DNA of 64,000 bases, from positions 19,678,591 to 19,742,590 of the forward strand of contig CM060078.1 in assembly GCA_030533445.1 (NCBI GenBank). Direction: 5' to 3'. The notes under the pieces were generated by a model, which was not told where the DNA came from, did no database searches, and saw only the letters and a program-made list of their open reading frames with translations. Position numbers and translations under genes: made by a program. The DNA is from Cyprinodon diabolis (lineage: Eukaryota; Chordata; Actinopteri; Cyprinodontiformes; Cyprinodontidae). This document shows positions 14,380 to 26,000 of the stretch, piece by piece (within the stretch, counting starts at the first letter, position 1; every line of letters starts with the position of its first letter).

Positions 14380-14478
14380 AGGGGAGAGAGAGCGAGGGAG
14401 CAATAGGTGGGGGGTACAACTAGGGCGGGGAGGTGGTGCAGGTGGTGGTGTTGGTGGTGGTAGTGTGGGGGGGGAGGC
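14380..14478 (+). other. G-rich stretch next to the candidate leader exon
   Basis: Many runs of three or more G, together with GGTGGT repeats, lie on the + strand (runs near 14379, 14408, 14425 and 14467). The composition would allow G-quadruplex formation and is common near vertebrate promoters. It has no coding frame that looks real. Confidence 0.5.
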
Positions 14479-14499
14479 GGCTTGTTTATGATGCTATCC

Positions 14500-14657
14500 C
14501 CCATAAACACGGCTGAAGTGATGACACAGATAGTGTTGCCTCTTCACACGGTGACACCAGTCGAGTTGCGGGCATCGCTGCGAGACACCCTCGCCGCCGG
14601 TGGCAGAGGCGAGTTCTCTGTTGTCCGGTGAAGATCTCTGACACTCCTCAACTTCAG
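14500..14657 (+). other. candidate non-coding 5' exon (leader) of foxp2
   Basis: The stretch ending CTCCTCAACTTCAG is followed by GTAAAA, a usable donor, and would splice to the acceptor at 22788-22789 ahead of the start codon. It is locally GC-richer than the surrounding DNA and has no long + strand reading frame, as expected of a leader exon. The left edge is a guess; I see no clear acceptor or promoter element that fixes it. FOXP2 genes are known to have several non-coding 5' exons with the ATG in a later exon, so one is expected upstream. Without a transcript this stays an inference. Confidence 0.4.
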
Positions 14658-14658
14658 G

Positions 14659-14699
14659 TAAAAAAAAAAAAAAGAGAGAGAGAGAGTGAGAGAGAGGGG
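14659..14699 (+). repeat. poly-A followed by GA microsatellite
   Basis: An A run and an interrupted GAGA run follow the candidate leader-exon donor directly. Confidence 0.85.
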
Positions 14700-15239
14700 A
14701 AAAAGATAAGGTCATACACACTCTACTTTGTCCATCCCTTCATCAATCCATCCGTCTATCCTTCTGGTCATCCACCCATCAATCTTCTGTCATCCGTAGT
14801 CGACTCCAGGCTCTTGACTGTATTTAATGGCTGTGTTTTATTGCCGGGCTGCCTTCCCCCACGTTGGTCGTCCCAGTGTGGAGCGGTTCAACCTCCGTCT
14901 GCGGGCTCTGTTAATCTGCTGCTTAATTAGTGCTGATGAATTGCTGTAGTGTGTGCGTCCGCGTGCGCACGAGCGCGTGCACTAATGTGGCTGTGTGATT
15001 GCATGAATGTGACTTTTCTTTCTGCACTCGTATTAAATCAGGTGTTGCTATTTCCAGCGTAAGATAACCAATTAAAAATAAAAAAAAGAAATGTTTTTGA
15101 ATGAGATTAAATTATCAGTGTTTTTAAAGGGCTGAACATTTGACTTGTTTGTTTTTGGTGGACAAAGACAAATAAAAAAACAAACTCTTAGAAACAGCTG
15201 TTTAGTTTAAAAAAAGGCAAGAGGTCACCAGACTGTTCA

Positions 15240-15460
15240 TTGTCGGAGCGCTAATTTTCTTTATCAAAGGTGAGCGGGATCATTTGTTTACTTAAATATT
15301 GATGAGTATGAGCCAGGCTCGGTATTGGGCTATTGTGGGCATATTATTAACATTTCATAGGGCTTTGTGCAGGAATGCAAAAGGGACTCTTCTTCATAAT
15401 TTAATACCCTAATGCATAATGAGCTATGTGATTAGCTCACACGGAGAATTGGCCAAACTC
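15240..15460. promoter_or_regulatory. candidate conserved non-coding element
   Basis: A non-repetitive block with ATCAAAGG (TCF/LEF-like, about 15263) and TGTTTAC (forkhead-like, 15285-15291). It looks like enhancer DNA, but single motifs occur by chance; conservation is untested. Confidence 0.3.
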
Positions 15461-16929
15461 CATTCAGAAGGCAGATCATTTACATTGTTCTCTAGAGTCT
15501 AGCTTATAATAGGTTATTTAGCACAATAAAATTAAATGCTACAATTTTGAATTTTGACTCAGAAATCCCACTAGCAGTATTCATGAAATTCATTCTCCTT
15601 TTTTCCTCCTTTTTTTTTTTAAACAACAGAATTTTAAGTTTGTTTAACTAAAGCACATGTTTACCTCCGTGTTTTATTTAGAATGCTTGTTGGCCAATTA
15701 ACACCATTCATTAGTCGTGCGGCTTTATTTGTTTTGAAAGTTTAACCAATCACTTTGTTATGCTAATTGTGATGTAATTTAATTTGAGTTCCCCCCGTAA
15801 TGATGATGCCGCTATTATCCACATAAATGATGCAGTTAAGCAGCACGGCCTCATTTGCATGTGCTTGAAGGGAGGGAGGCTGGAAAAGGAGCCGTATCAC
15901 TCCGCTTTAATTTTCCACCTCTGTTCACACTTGCCCTATGGGTCTTCCTGTCCTGTCGCTCGGCCATTGATGATCAGCACTTTTATCAGAAAATTTTTCT
16001 TGATTACAAAGCAGGCTTTCATTTGCCCGCAAAAGGATTTCTGGAGCAACGTTTTTACAAGACTCAAATAATTGAGACGTGGTTTGATTAAAAAATGCAA
16101 ATGGCTGTTTTAATCAGTGAAATTTAAAACATTGACCTCGCACACCTGTTCACTGATCCAACATATTTACTGCTTTATTTCAGTGTAATATTTCCATGTA
16201 AAGGTTTCATTGCGGGGACAATTTTGGATTACAAAAATTTTTTTCTTATAAATGATGTGAAAAGCAGGTGTTTAGTCTAAACCTGGCAATAAAAAAACCC
16301 TAGATAAATTCACCTTTAATGTGAAATTTGCAACTTATCGGAGGTTAAGGAGTGCTCATCTGTTTTCAGTTTCTAAAGGAAAGATTATTCCATTTTTTTC
16401 TCCTGAATAAACCCCCCGTCCTGCTTTTTATGTTTCTAATTGGTTACATAAATCTTGTCTGGTATGAATGAGGAATGTTGCGGTGTTGTCAGGCGCAATC
16501 TTCACCCTTATTTACCAATTCATTAAGATCTATCGATGCAGGACTGCTGAGAGGGAATGACAACATAAATCAGAGCCGGAGACATAATAGCCCTAATCAA
16601 CCAGAAATAACTGGAAACGTCACAATGAGCTATGTCTCTGTAGCTGGAGCCGTCGCCTGGATCTGCCCCGCTGTGGAAAAAGGGGACCGGAGAGTCAAGG
16701 CGATCCAGCTGTCATTACCTTCTCTGATTTTTCTCTGCTCTTCTCAGAAGGGAATTTGTCCACACACTTCGTTTTGTTATCCGGGTCTTGTTCCGCGTCA
16801 AAGCAGCTCAGTTGTGATCATTCAGAGAATATAAAAAAAAAAAACGTCTTTTCTGAGAGGAATACTTCAACTCAGAAAAGGTCTATAAATACAGTTATGT
16901 CGGAAGTGCTGCACATTCACAAGTGCAAC

Positions 16930-17060
16930 CTCCTCTACTCCTGATAAAGATGATTGGATGAGACAATGAGGCCTCTCCTCTTTATAGGTCAATTAGCCCT
17001 GATTAGGTGGGTTGAGTTAATTAACAGAATTGGCAAATATGCAAATGAGAGCCGACGGAT
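16930..17060. promoter_or_regulatory. candidate conserved non-coding element
   Basis: A dense set of AT-rich factor motifs: CAATTAG, the palindrome GTTAATTAAC (17016-17025) and the octamer ATGCAAAT (17039-17046). Confidence 0.35.
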
Positions 17061-20000
17061 CGGCCTTCGTCACAGTCTTGCTCAGCCATCTCCTGCCTCA
17101 GCAGAACGTGGTGTCTGACGGGGGAACATGTAAATGATATGGGACGAGCCTAAATGTAAGAAAAAAACTCATCTCTCTCCTCCTCTTTTTCTTTTTCTGT
17201 CAGCTGGGGCTCTGCTCTATGCCACCCCAACTCCATATAACATATATTTTCCCTTCCTTTTTATATCTAACATGCACCATTTAGACTTTTCCTGGCTGCT
17301 ACCAATTTCTGCCTTTCACTGAGGTCAGACGAGTCAATTCCGATTTTGACAGATTTTTTGTTTTTGTTACATCTGCGACACATCAAAGGAGGAAAAAAAA
17401 AAACTCCTCCTGCTTTTTAATCGCGTTAGTACTTTAGCGTACAATAAAATGAAAAAACTGCATTTTTTTTTCTCCACATATGCGTCAAAGCATGTCTCTT
17501 ACATTTATTCATTGTTTCGTTCAACTAAAAGCTTTCGCCACAGAGCTCACACTGTAGACTGATACATTCAGTTGATATTGGACATTTCTTAACTGTGATG
17601 GTTTAAATGCTTGATTTGGTGAAAAGAAATGTTAATTTTTTTGTGTTTGACCACCAGCAAGCGCCGATCAAGGCTACACAGAAAACCAGATATTGTTTTT
17701 AACTGGTAAAATGTTTGCCTTTCTGCCTTTTTTTATAAATAAAAGCAAATAAGTCCTGCTTCTTTTCATAAAAGCTAATGCTGTAGCTTTGAAATGCAAG
17801 ATTATCTTTATTTACCGCACTAAATTATGTTCTTATCCTTCACCTTATTTCTTAGTAAACCTATTTCAGCGATATTTATTTAACATAAATTTTCTCTCCA
17901 ACAGTATCATGTATATGATCCATCAGCTCCTCTTACATTTGATCATAAAGACACATTGTGAAGCCCGTACATTTGAAACCACACTTTATACACTTTCCTC
18001 CATTTCTCTTTGTCACTTTTTCCCCCCTCTCTGTTCTCTTGGAACGCCGACTCCGACTCATCCCTGCACATCCATTCAGAGACTCGTGCACACTGTGGCA
18101 AATAGTCCGCCTTTTATCTTATTCTGTCTCATCTCCTTATTGTAAATAGAAGAGAATTAAGTTCTGAACATTCTCCACTGAATGTCTCCTATCACAGAAC
18201 TACGATTTATTGTCAGGGCTCAAATGAAGAATTGAAATATGACTGTGGTTTTTTCTCAATGCAGGGCTCATTGGACAGGAGATAACCACATTTGATTCTG
18301 TTGCTTTGAATAATGTTAATCCGGCATAAAAAAAAAAAAAAAAAGGCAAAGTCCATTATTCATATTCATCGCTTTTCATTTGGCCCTCACTCCAGATTTT
18401 GTAAATATGATTTCTTCAGCTTCTTTCTTCACCCCCCCCCACCCCCCCACCCTCTAAAGTAATCTTTATTCACCAGTGAAGCACTTTTGAAATTCCTGTA
18501 TCTGTGAGCAGAAACCATTACCGTACACAGGTTTATAAGAAGTAGTCATTAATGCTTCTTTATGGTGGTCCTTTAGTGCCAAAAAGGAAGCTTTTAATTC
18601 TAAGGTGCAGCAGGCTGTCTTTCCCTTACTTAATCTGAGGGAATTGTGTTTTTCCATTTTATTTCTACATTCTGAACATCTAGGAATTGTATTCGTATTT
18701 TGTGGAATGCTGCAAAAATAAAAGAATAACTGAAACAAACAGTGACAATCAAAATGTAAGTAAATTTCTTGAAGTTTCAGGCTGCTCTGAATTTCTCTCT
18801 TCAACTCTTTTTTGTCAGTGCATGTATGGCATTTTGATTTATTAAGCAATCTCAAGTATTAAATATGTGAGCTCTTGCCCTTGCAGAGCTACTTCTTTAT
18901 TTTGCATGCACAGTAACTTATGGCAATGATGAATTAATTTCACTCAAGCAAAGAATCTGTGATTATTTTAAATGGTAACCATATCTTGGCTTGATCAGAG
19001 AGCGGTGGGGAGTCATCAGAGTGTGAAATGTAATTTCTATTATTATTTTTTCTTTTCTTATTGTTTTGATCTCTTCAATCCCAAAAGAATTCCCGGCAGC
19101 CACCTGAAACGTGAACCGATAACGAACACACGTCTGGGATCACGGGTTTACAGGTCACTTTTTTTTTCCTTTTCTTTTTTCTTTTCATCCTTGGTACAAA
19201 AAAATATTTTTGGCAACTCATGCATATGAAATAAGGGAATGGAGAATGTTGTTACGCCAAAAAATATGGATGTCTCGGAGATGAAACCAGTGTCAGAGCA
19301 GCAGTGTGTTAACACAGGATCACGGTAAATTCCTCAGTGTTCTCGGAGCAGACAGCTGCGCTCTCTAGCTAGATGGATGGTCAGTGTCACAGTGTGTGTT
19401 TACGGCACATGATAGAGCAGGAGACAGGCCAGGTAATGAGGCTACATTAAGGGCTTTTAGAGCTTGCAAACAAAGATGGAGGGCTGCTTCTTTTACCCTT
19501 TAATGATAGGTTGGTGTGGGAGTAAAGGTTCAATTTTCCTTAAACCTTTGTTGTGTCACTTGTTGGAAAACAGCAGAAATTCTCCCACTTCTTCCAACAT
19601 TTTAGGATCGAGCTGACAATCCTAGATACATGGACAAAAAAATGCAATACACCTCATCAGGAAGCACTTCATGGATCCCTGATATTTAACATAAACAAAT
19701 TGAAAGGCAACACCTACATTTATGTAGATTATTGTTTTCATAATATAATTTAATTACCATTTTATACACTTAACATTTGTCTGTGGTAATTGTAGTTGCA
19801 TCAAAGCCTTTATCATACTACTTTAATGCAATTTAATTGCAATTTTACTGCAAGTAGAAAACTTTTTGTTCGTAGAAATTTGACTTGCTTAAAGTCTGTA
19901 CATAACAGCATTATTCTGCCTTTTTGTCTTTGAAAGATTTATGACAGTTGCAAAAATAGAAAATCAAGAAAGACAAGTTTTACCCACTTAAACGAAGCAT

Positions 20001-20499
20001 ATTCCTATCTTAAAACTTTTTTAAAATGGAAATGAAAAAGTGTATCAGAGTACAAATGGAATAAGTTTATATGTTTTGGAAAATCTTTATTAAGAGAAAA
20101 AATATTTACATCTATTATATAAAGAAAAAATTCTGTATTCTCATTTCTAATCAGTTGATTGGTGCATCTTTATGACACCATCTGCTTCCCATCCTCTCCA
20201 TTAGAGATACAGCTACAGCATCACCAGTGTGTTCCCAGGTAATATCAGCCTTCCTCTCAGCATCTGATCATGATAATAACTGGTCTAGGCTCTTGCTCAT
20301 TGGAAGATTATGGTTTCAGATGAAATGGCATGAAAAAGCAGTTGTGATGAAATGCAGGACCCTGGAAAACACTGTGGTCTTTTCCAATCCAGTGGTTTAA
20401 GAGCAGTTTGTGCCCTGGTCAGTTCCGGTACCCCATCAGATGAAAACACAGATCTGTACTTCATGCAGTTACATCCTCAGGATTGTCACTATCTGCCTC

Positions 20500-20760
20500 T
20501 TGTGTGCATTGTGTGACAGTTTCATCACCCCCAGTCAGATCCCTGGCTCGGTTAGCCCTCGTCACTGCAGCCTGGCTGTGTTCCTAATTGACATTCTAAT
20601 TGGCAGATTTGAATGCAGCCTTTAGATGGCTAATTAATTTATCTCACCGCTGTCATTAAGGTTAAAGCACCATCTGATCTCTGCGGATATGTTTTGCATA
20701 TATCTGCATTATCATGAAGCTGCAGCTCGCCATAAAAGACAGATTTCATTTTGGATTGAG
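20500..20760. promoter_or_regulatory. candidate conserved non-coding element
   Basis: A unique block with several homeodomain-type sites (CTAATTG at 20584, CTAATTGG at about 20596, TAATTAATTT at 20631-20640), about 2 kb before the start-codon exon. Confidence 0.35.
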
Positions 20761-21186
20761 GAGATAAGATTGTAGATTTTTTTATAAAAAATGTAAATGA
20801 TTATTCTTTTCCTTGACATTAACTTTTTCCTTTTTGAGTAAGCACATAATAAAAATCCCAGTAGTGTTTTTTTTCCTTCTTCTTGGTTTGCCTCTATTCA
20901 GATGATATTAAAAATCCTTATTTCCTTGTCTCATATATCTTGCAAGTTTTCCGAACATTCCGTGTCGTCCTAAGAAAGAAAGCACAAAAAAAACGGAGAG
21001 ATCCGAGCTCCATTAGAATGTTCATAAAATGGTAGTAAAGGCAATCAGACAGTCTTTCTCTGAATATTTTAAACATTGGGCATGTAAAATTTATGCCTAA
21101 TTTGAATACTTATTAGCCGGCTGATCTCGGCTGCAGCCTTGAGTTTCTTATGCTGAGATTCATCACCGGATTGGATGTCACATTGT

Positions 21187-21370
21187 GCCAATCCAAACCC
21201 CCCCCATCCGCACCACCCTCCCCTCCACACCCCCTACCCTACCACCACCTCCCTTATTTTCCTTCCTGTTCCACTGTCTCTCTCTCTCTGTCACCCCCCT
21301 CGCTTCTACGCTCCCTCTCCTTCTTTTTCCTCCTCCTGTCTTTTCTGTTTCTGTCTTTTCTCACCGCGTC
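21187..21370 (+). repeat. pyrimidine-rich low-complexity tract
   Basis: A long C/T-rich strand that produces Pro/Ser-rich frames in all three + strand readings, with no coding character. Confidence 0.75.
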
Positions 21371-21587
21371 TTTCTCCATCAGCAGTAAGCGGCTCGGTGT
21401 TAAACAGGGGCCCTGTTTGTTCACAAGCACGCCTTGTCCTGGCCTCTTCCCTTATTTACTTGTGTCCTGGACAGCTGTCGCCCTGCTCTGTGTAATAGCT
21501 CAGCCCCTGTTTGTTCTCCCTCCGTAGATCCTGTTTATCCTGGCTGTGGACATCTTTTAGGGCCTGTCCTGTATCTGCCCCTTGTCA

Positions 21588-21617
21588 AACACACACACAC
21601 ACACACGCAAACACACA
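21588..21617 (+). repeat. AC microsatellite
   Basis: An (AC)n run with one GCAA interruption, about 1.2 kb before the start-codon exon. Confidence 0.85.
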
Positions 21618-22149
21618 GAAGGACGTGTCCACACTTCTATTAAAACTGTATTTACAGGCCAGAAAATACACACAATGCGAAACACCATTTAAAACTGTAA
21701 TTACACATTCTCAAATATTAGTTTATAACATTAAAATATCCTCTGCATAGAGAGATCATAAAAATGCATTATATTTTATTAAGCATCTGAGTCTCTCATA
21801 TATTGCAAAACTGTCGAATATTAGTGGAGCTCCTTACAGCGTGTACTTAGTATTAAATGTTGGGAAGGATTATAAAACATTTATTACTAAAAAGACAGGC
21901 GGTTATATGCATAATTAATGTTATTTTTAGCTCAGTTATTAGTAACCTACTTTCTAATTTCCCATGTAAAAGGTATTAGATTTAACTTTAAATGTTTTTT
22001 TTAATTACAGTTTTATTTAGTTACAGCTACATACAATACAGTTATGTATTATTTCGTTAACTATAGGGATCAGGGCACAATTTTAGAATAAATTAGGGAA
22101 AAAAAAGGCTATATAAGATTTGATTAAAGAACAAGAAAGAGGGAAAAAA

Positions 22150-22470
22150 GGCGCCAATAAATGAAATATGAGCACTCCTCCTCTATGGAACCCTGCAAGG
22201 CAGATTTTATTTAGCCAGAGCAAGGATGACAAACCTATTATAGTGTTCATCACCAGCCCTGAACCATGTTATTTGGAGCTTCCTCTGTCTATTCCTGCCA
22301 CTGCCAAATTTTAATTTAATATGATTAGCTTCCATCATTAGTTTACTTCTTTTGAACCGACAGAAATCTGTGTTTGAAGCTACTTTTTTAAAGATGCCAA
22401 TATAAAGCTTTAATTAAAACCAACATTTTTTAATAACATCATTACCTTAGCAACAATTCAATTAGGTGCT
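22150..22470. promoter_or_regulatory. candidate conserved non-coding element upstream of the start-codon exon
   Basis: A unique AT-rich block ending about 320 bases before the exon, with several TTAATT and CAATTAG motifs and no repeat signature. Confidence 0.35.
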
Positions 22471-22796
22471 TTTTATTTGTAATTATTTTTACTAAATTTA
22501 AACATTTTTAATACAATTTTCCCCGTTTCTAGAAAGGACCAGGACATGCATGTCTTTGTATTGCTTCATTTACACAATGAATGCATAATTGCTTCTCCTG
22601 CATCCCCCCGTACCCCTCCCTCTTCTTTAAATGCTTTAATTTGCAAAGGGGGACTGAGGGCTTGATAATGGACGCGTGCAAAGAAAGGAAAAGAGGAGGA
22701 AAAAAAAATCGGATGGGAAAAAAAAAAGAAATGGGGGGTGGGAATTGTAACGAGAAGAGCCCTAACCGGTGCCTCTTAATCACTTCTAGGTTTTAA

Positions 22797-23099
<303 letters not shown>

Positions 23100-26000
23100 T
23101 AGGCAGGAAACAAAACGACAGATTATATTGTTTGGTTTATTTTCTAGACTATGAGTGGCAACAGTGTTTATATAATCAGCTGTTTGTTCAGTTGGTAAAC
23201 TTTCTTATCAGTTTGTTGTCTTCCTTACATATTTGCTGGTAGATGCTGGTAGATTTCTTTGATGTATACCTTTTATTTTGTGTACCCAGGAGCTAATGCA
23301 CATTTAGAAGTTGTTTCAGGCCACACATGTGATGGTCTGCAAAGTCTGTGTGTGTCTGTCTGAACAGTAGAGTGAGAAAGTGAAAGAATGTGAGCTGAGC
23401 AGTTGCACGGTCCAGTCTGGGCAGTGGGAAACTGTACAATGGGTGTGTGTATGTCATGGCTGCACTATATCCACCAGAGGGCCTCCTAACTCGCCACATA
23501 AACATAATAAACCCTTTAATGGGACCCTTAAAAAACAAATTTGCACACACTTATCTTCTAGAAAAAGACATTTACAAAAAATAAAACATTTATCCTTTTT
23601 TAAAACAGATTCCAAATATAAAAAAATCAATTTAAGTGTTGCTTTTCAAAGCTTTGTCTCGTTGTATACATCTTAGAAATGAAAACTTTTGGTGTTAATG
23701 ATCTGCAGGGGATGTGTGTGTGTGTTGGAGGTGGTGGTTGGGGGGCAGGATTTGTGAAAGTCAGTCGCCAGCAGAGTAAAGGAGTCAAGTGTCTCTCGTG
23801 TCTTTTCACGGTGAATGATGGCTTTGACAGTTTGCCAAAAGAGCAATGGGAGATTAGGTCAGAGGGCCATGCTTTGGGTTGGATAGGGTTAGAGGGATAG
23901 GAGCGACGCCGCAGGTTTGTAATGATGCGTGCTGTCCTTTTGGCCTGATGAGAGTTTTCATGCAAGCGTATTTGTGTGTGAGTGTTTGGAGGCAGCTGAA
24001 CCCCTGTGGTCAAATAAGCCAGTAGAGTACAATAGATGCCAATGTGTCTGGGTCCTCTTGATCCCTTCTCTGGTTATCCATCCATAGCAGAATGCCTTAA
24101 GACATTCTGGTGGTTGCATTATTGCCTCAGTCCCATCTACCACTTTACTACTTCAAATTGTATTGAAAATCCTGCATAATTCTTTCCTTAAAGATATTTT
24201 ATTCTTAATCTTAAAGTTTTTTTTTTGTTTTTTTAAAGAGAGATGCACCCATTAGGCCTTTGCTGCTTAGTCTTGATGTCCTACTGTCTTTGAAGCCTTA
24301 CTTGTTGATTCTGAACCTATTTAGATCGTTTTACTTGTACTAAAAACATAAAAATGTAAAAATAGGCTATGCAGGTTGTTTGGTTTTACTAATAACAAAT
24401 TTAGCCCCATTTATGCTTAAAATTAACTGATATAAAAATTTTATTTTATCAAAAAATGTTCATAAAAGTAGATGTTGTTTGTTGTGTACCAGTGAAAAAG
24501 GACATTTTTTATTACCTTTTATCAAAATTTCTTCATCTTATCTGCCACTTACCACTCATAGCCAATGATGAGAAAACTGTAATTCAAAATTCTGGCTGAT
24601 TGGTTAGTGCATCTGAAAATATACTTTCTTAATACATATATTTTTAAAACTTTAGTTGTTTCACTTAAGAATTCGGTATAAGTCATTTGACATTGAAATA
24701 TTTGTGTAATGTTTAAGTGTGTCAGTGGGAATGTCTTAAGATCCTGAATTCCTCCCCCCCAAAAATCTGATCTAACTGATTTTAAGCTTTATATTAAAAA
24801 GTTATATAATATGTTCCACTGAAGTTAGAAGGCTGTCAGATCTGTTTGTTACCAGCAAAAACTGGTTTCTGGTTTTATTTCAATCAATTTGCCAATTCCA
24901 GTTTTTTTCCTTGGAATGGAATTTTGATTTTCCATTCTTTTGGCAGATCAAACGCTCTAAATCAGATTTGTTTTTTTTCTATTTATGAAATGCATCAAGA
25001 GCAGAAACTGAAGCCATTTTCTGTCGATAAATACTTGAACTAACAGAATATTACTTAAAGCCCTTTTTTGACATGACAGTGATTATTAAGAACGGCATAA
25101 TTTTATAATTTGATTTGCTTTTGAACTACTAACCCTTAAAAATAACCTGAAATCTATGTTATTTTTACTTTATGTATCTTTGTGTATTTTTATAACCTAA
25201 CAAAATCTTAGTTGGCAGATCAAAGCTCAAATTGAAACTTAAAGAAAACTGGTTATTGCTAATGGTCAGAAAAAGCCAAATCAGTGCTTCTCTACTGTTT
25301 ACATTGATTTATATTTCCCTGATCTTTATCTGGCTTTTTACTACCATCAAACTAAAATTAAGGAAAAATGTCTAGTCTATATAGTTAGGGTTTGGACACA
25401 TATAGTATGGATGAAACCAGCCATAATGGGTAAAATAAAAAGGAAAATAATTTGTCTGGACCAAATAATCACAAGTCGGTGATGATTAGGATAAAACTGT
25501 CCGACTTCCATCCATGGGCAGTGGATTGGTGAATCACTTAGTGAAAAATATAAGGTCCTAAGATGAAAAGATGTAAGAAAAGAATGGCATGAGCCTAACG
25601 TGTCTTGTTAAAACTTGGAGATGGACGTCTGGCTGTTGGATGGGGTTCGCGGGTGAATGGCAGTGCGTGCCTTGTAAAGGGGCCAGGCCAAGCTTTCTCT
25701 CAACCTGAAACAGACACATTGAAATGAGGAGTCCAGCTAACAGGTCTCAAGGGGCTTTTTTAAAATGTGGGCTCTGCACTGCAAAGTTAACACACACTTC
25801 CTTCACTATGCAACACTTTGTAGAGACACCATGTTTTAACAAAGGGGGGACATTTTTCCCCCAACAAATTATAATTCCTTTGGCTCAGAAATTGTATTTT
25901 GCAGTTGACTTTCACATAGGAAGGTATTCCTGACAGCTATCAGGATACATTTAATGTAAGGGAAGTTACTTTCATGCTCATAATTGTAAACATACATGAA

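Larger units (their letters stand above)
14658..22789 (+). other. foxp2: leader intron or upstream DNA before the start-codon exon
   Basis: If 14657 is a real exon end, this is the first intron (about 8.1 kb), ending at CTTCTAG. It has no coding frame that looks real. It contains many AT-rich, homeobox-motif-bearing blocks (15.2-15.45, 15.7-15.9, 16.93-17.06, 20.5-20.76, 21.05-21.18 and 22.15-22.47 kb), a pyrimidine-rich tract (21.19-21.37 kb) and an AC repeat (21.59 kb). I saw few recognisable transposon remnants here compared with the flanking introns. Confidence 0.6.

Noticed and set aside
18466..18855. Minus-strand frame of 129 residues
   Set aside because: No recognisable motif, no splice signals, ordinary AT-rich composition; such lengths occur by chance in 64 kb.
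21150..21643. Overlapping Pro/Ser-rich frames, up to 125 residues
   Set aside because: Pyrimidine-rich tract and AC repeat read in several frames.
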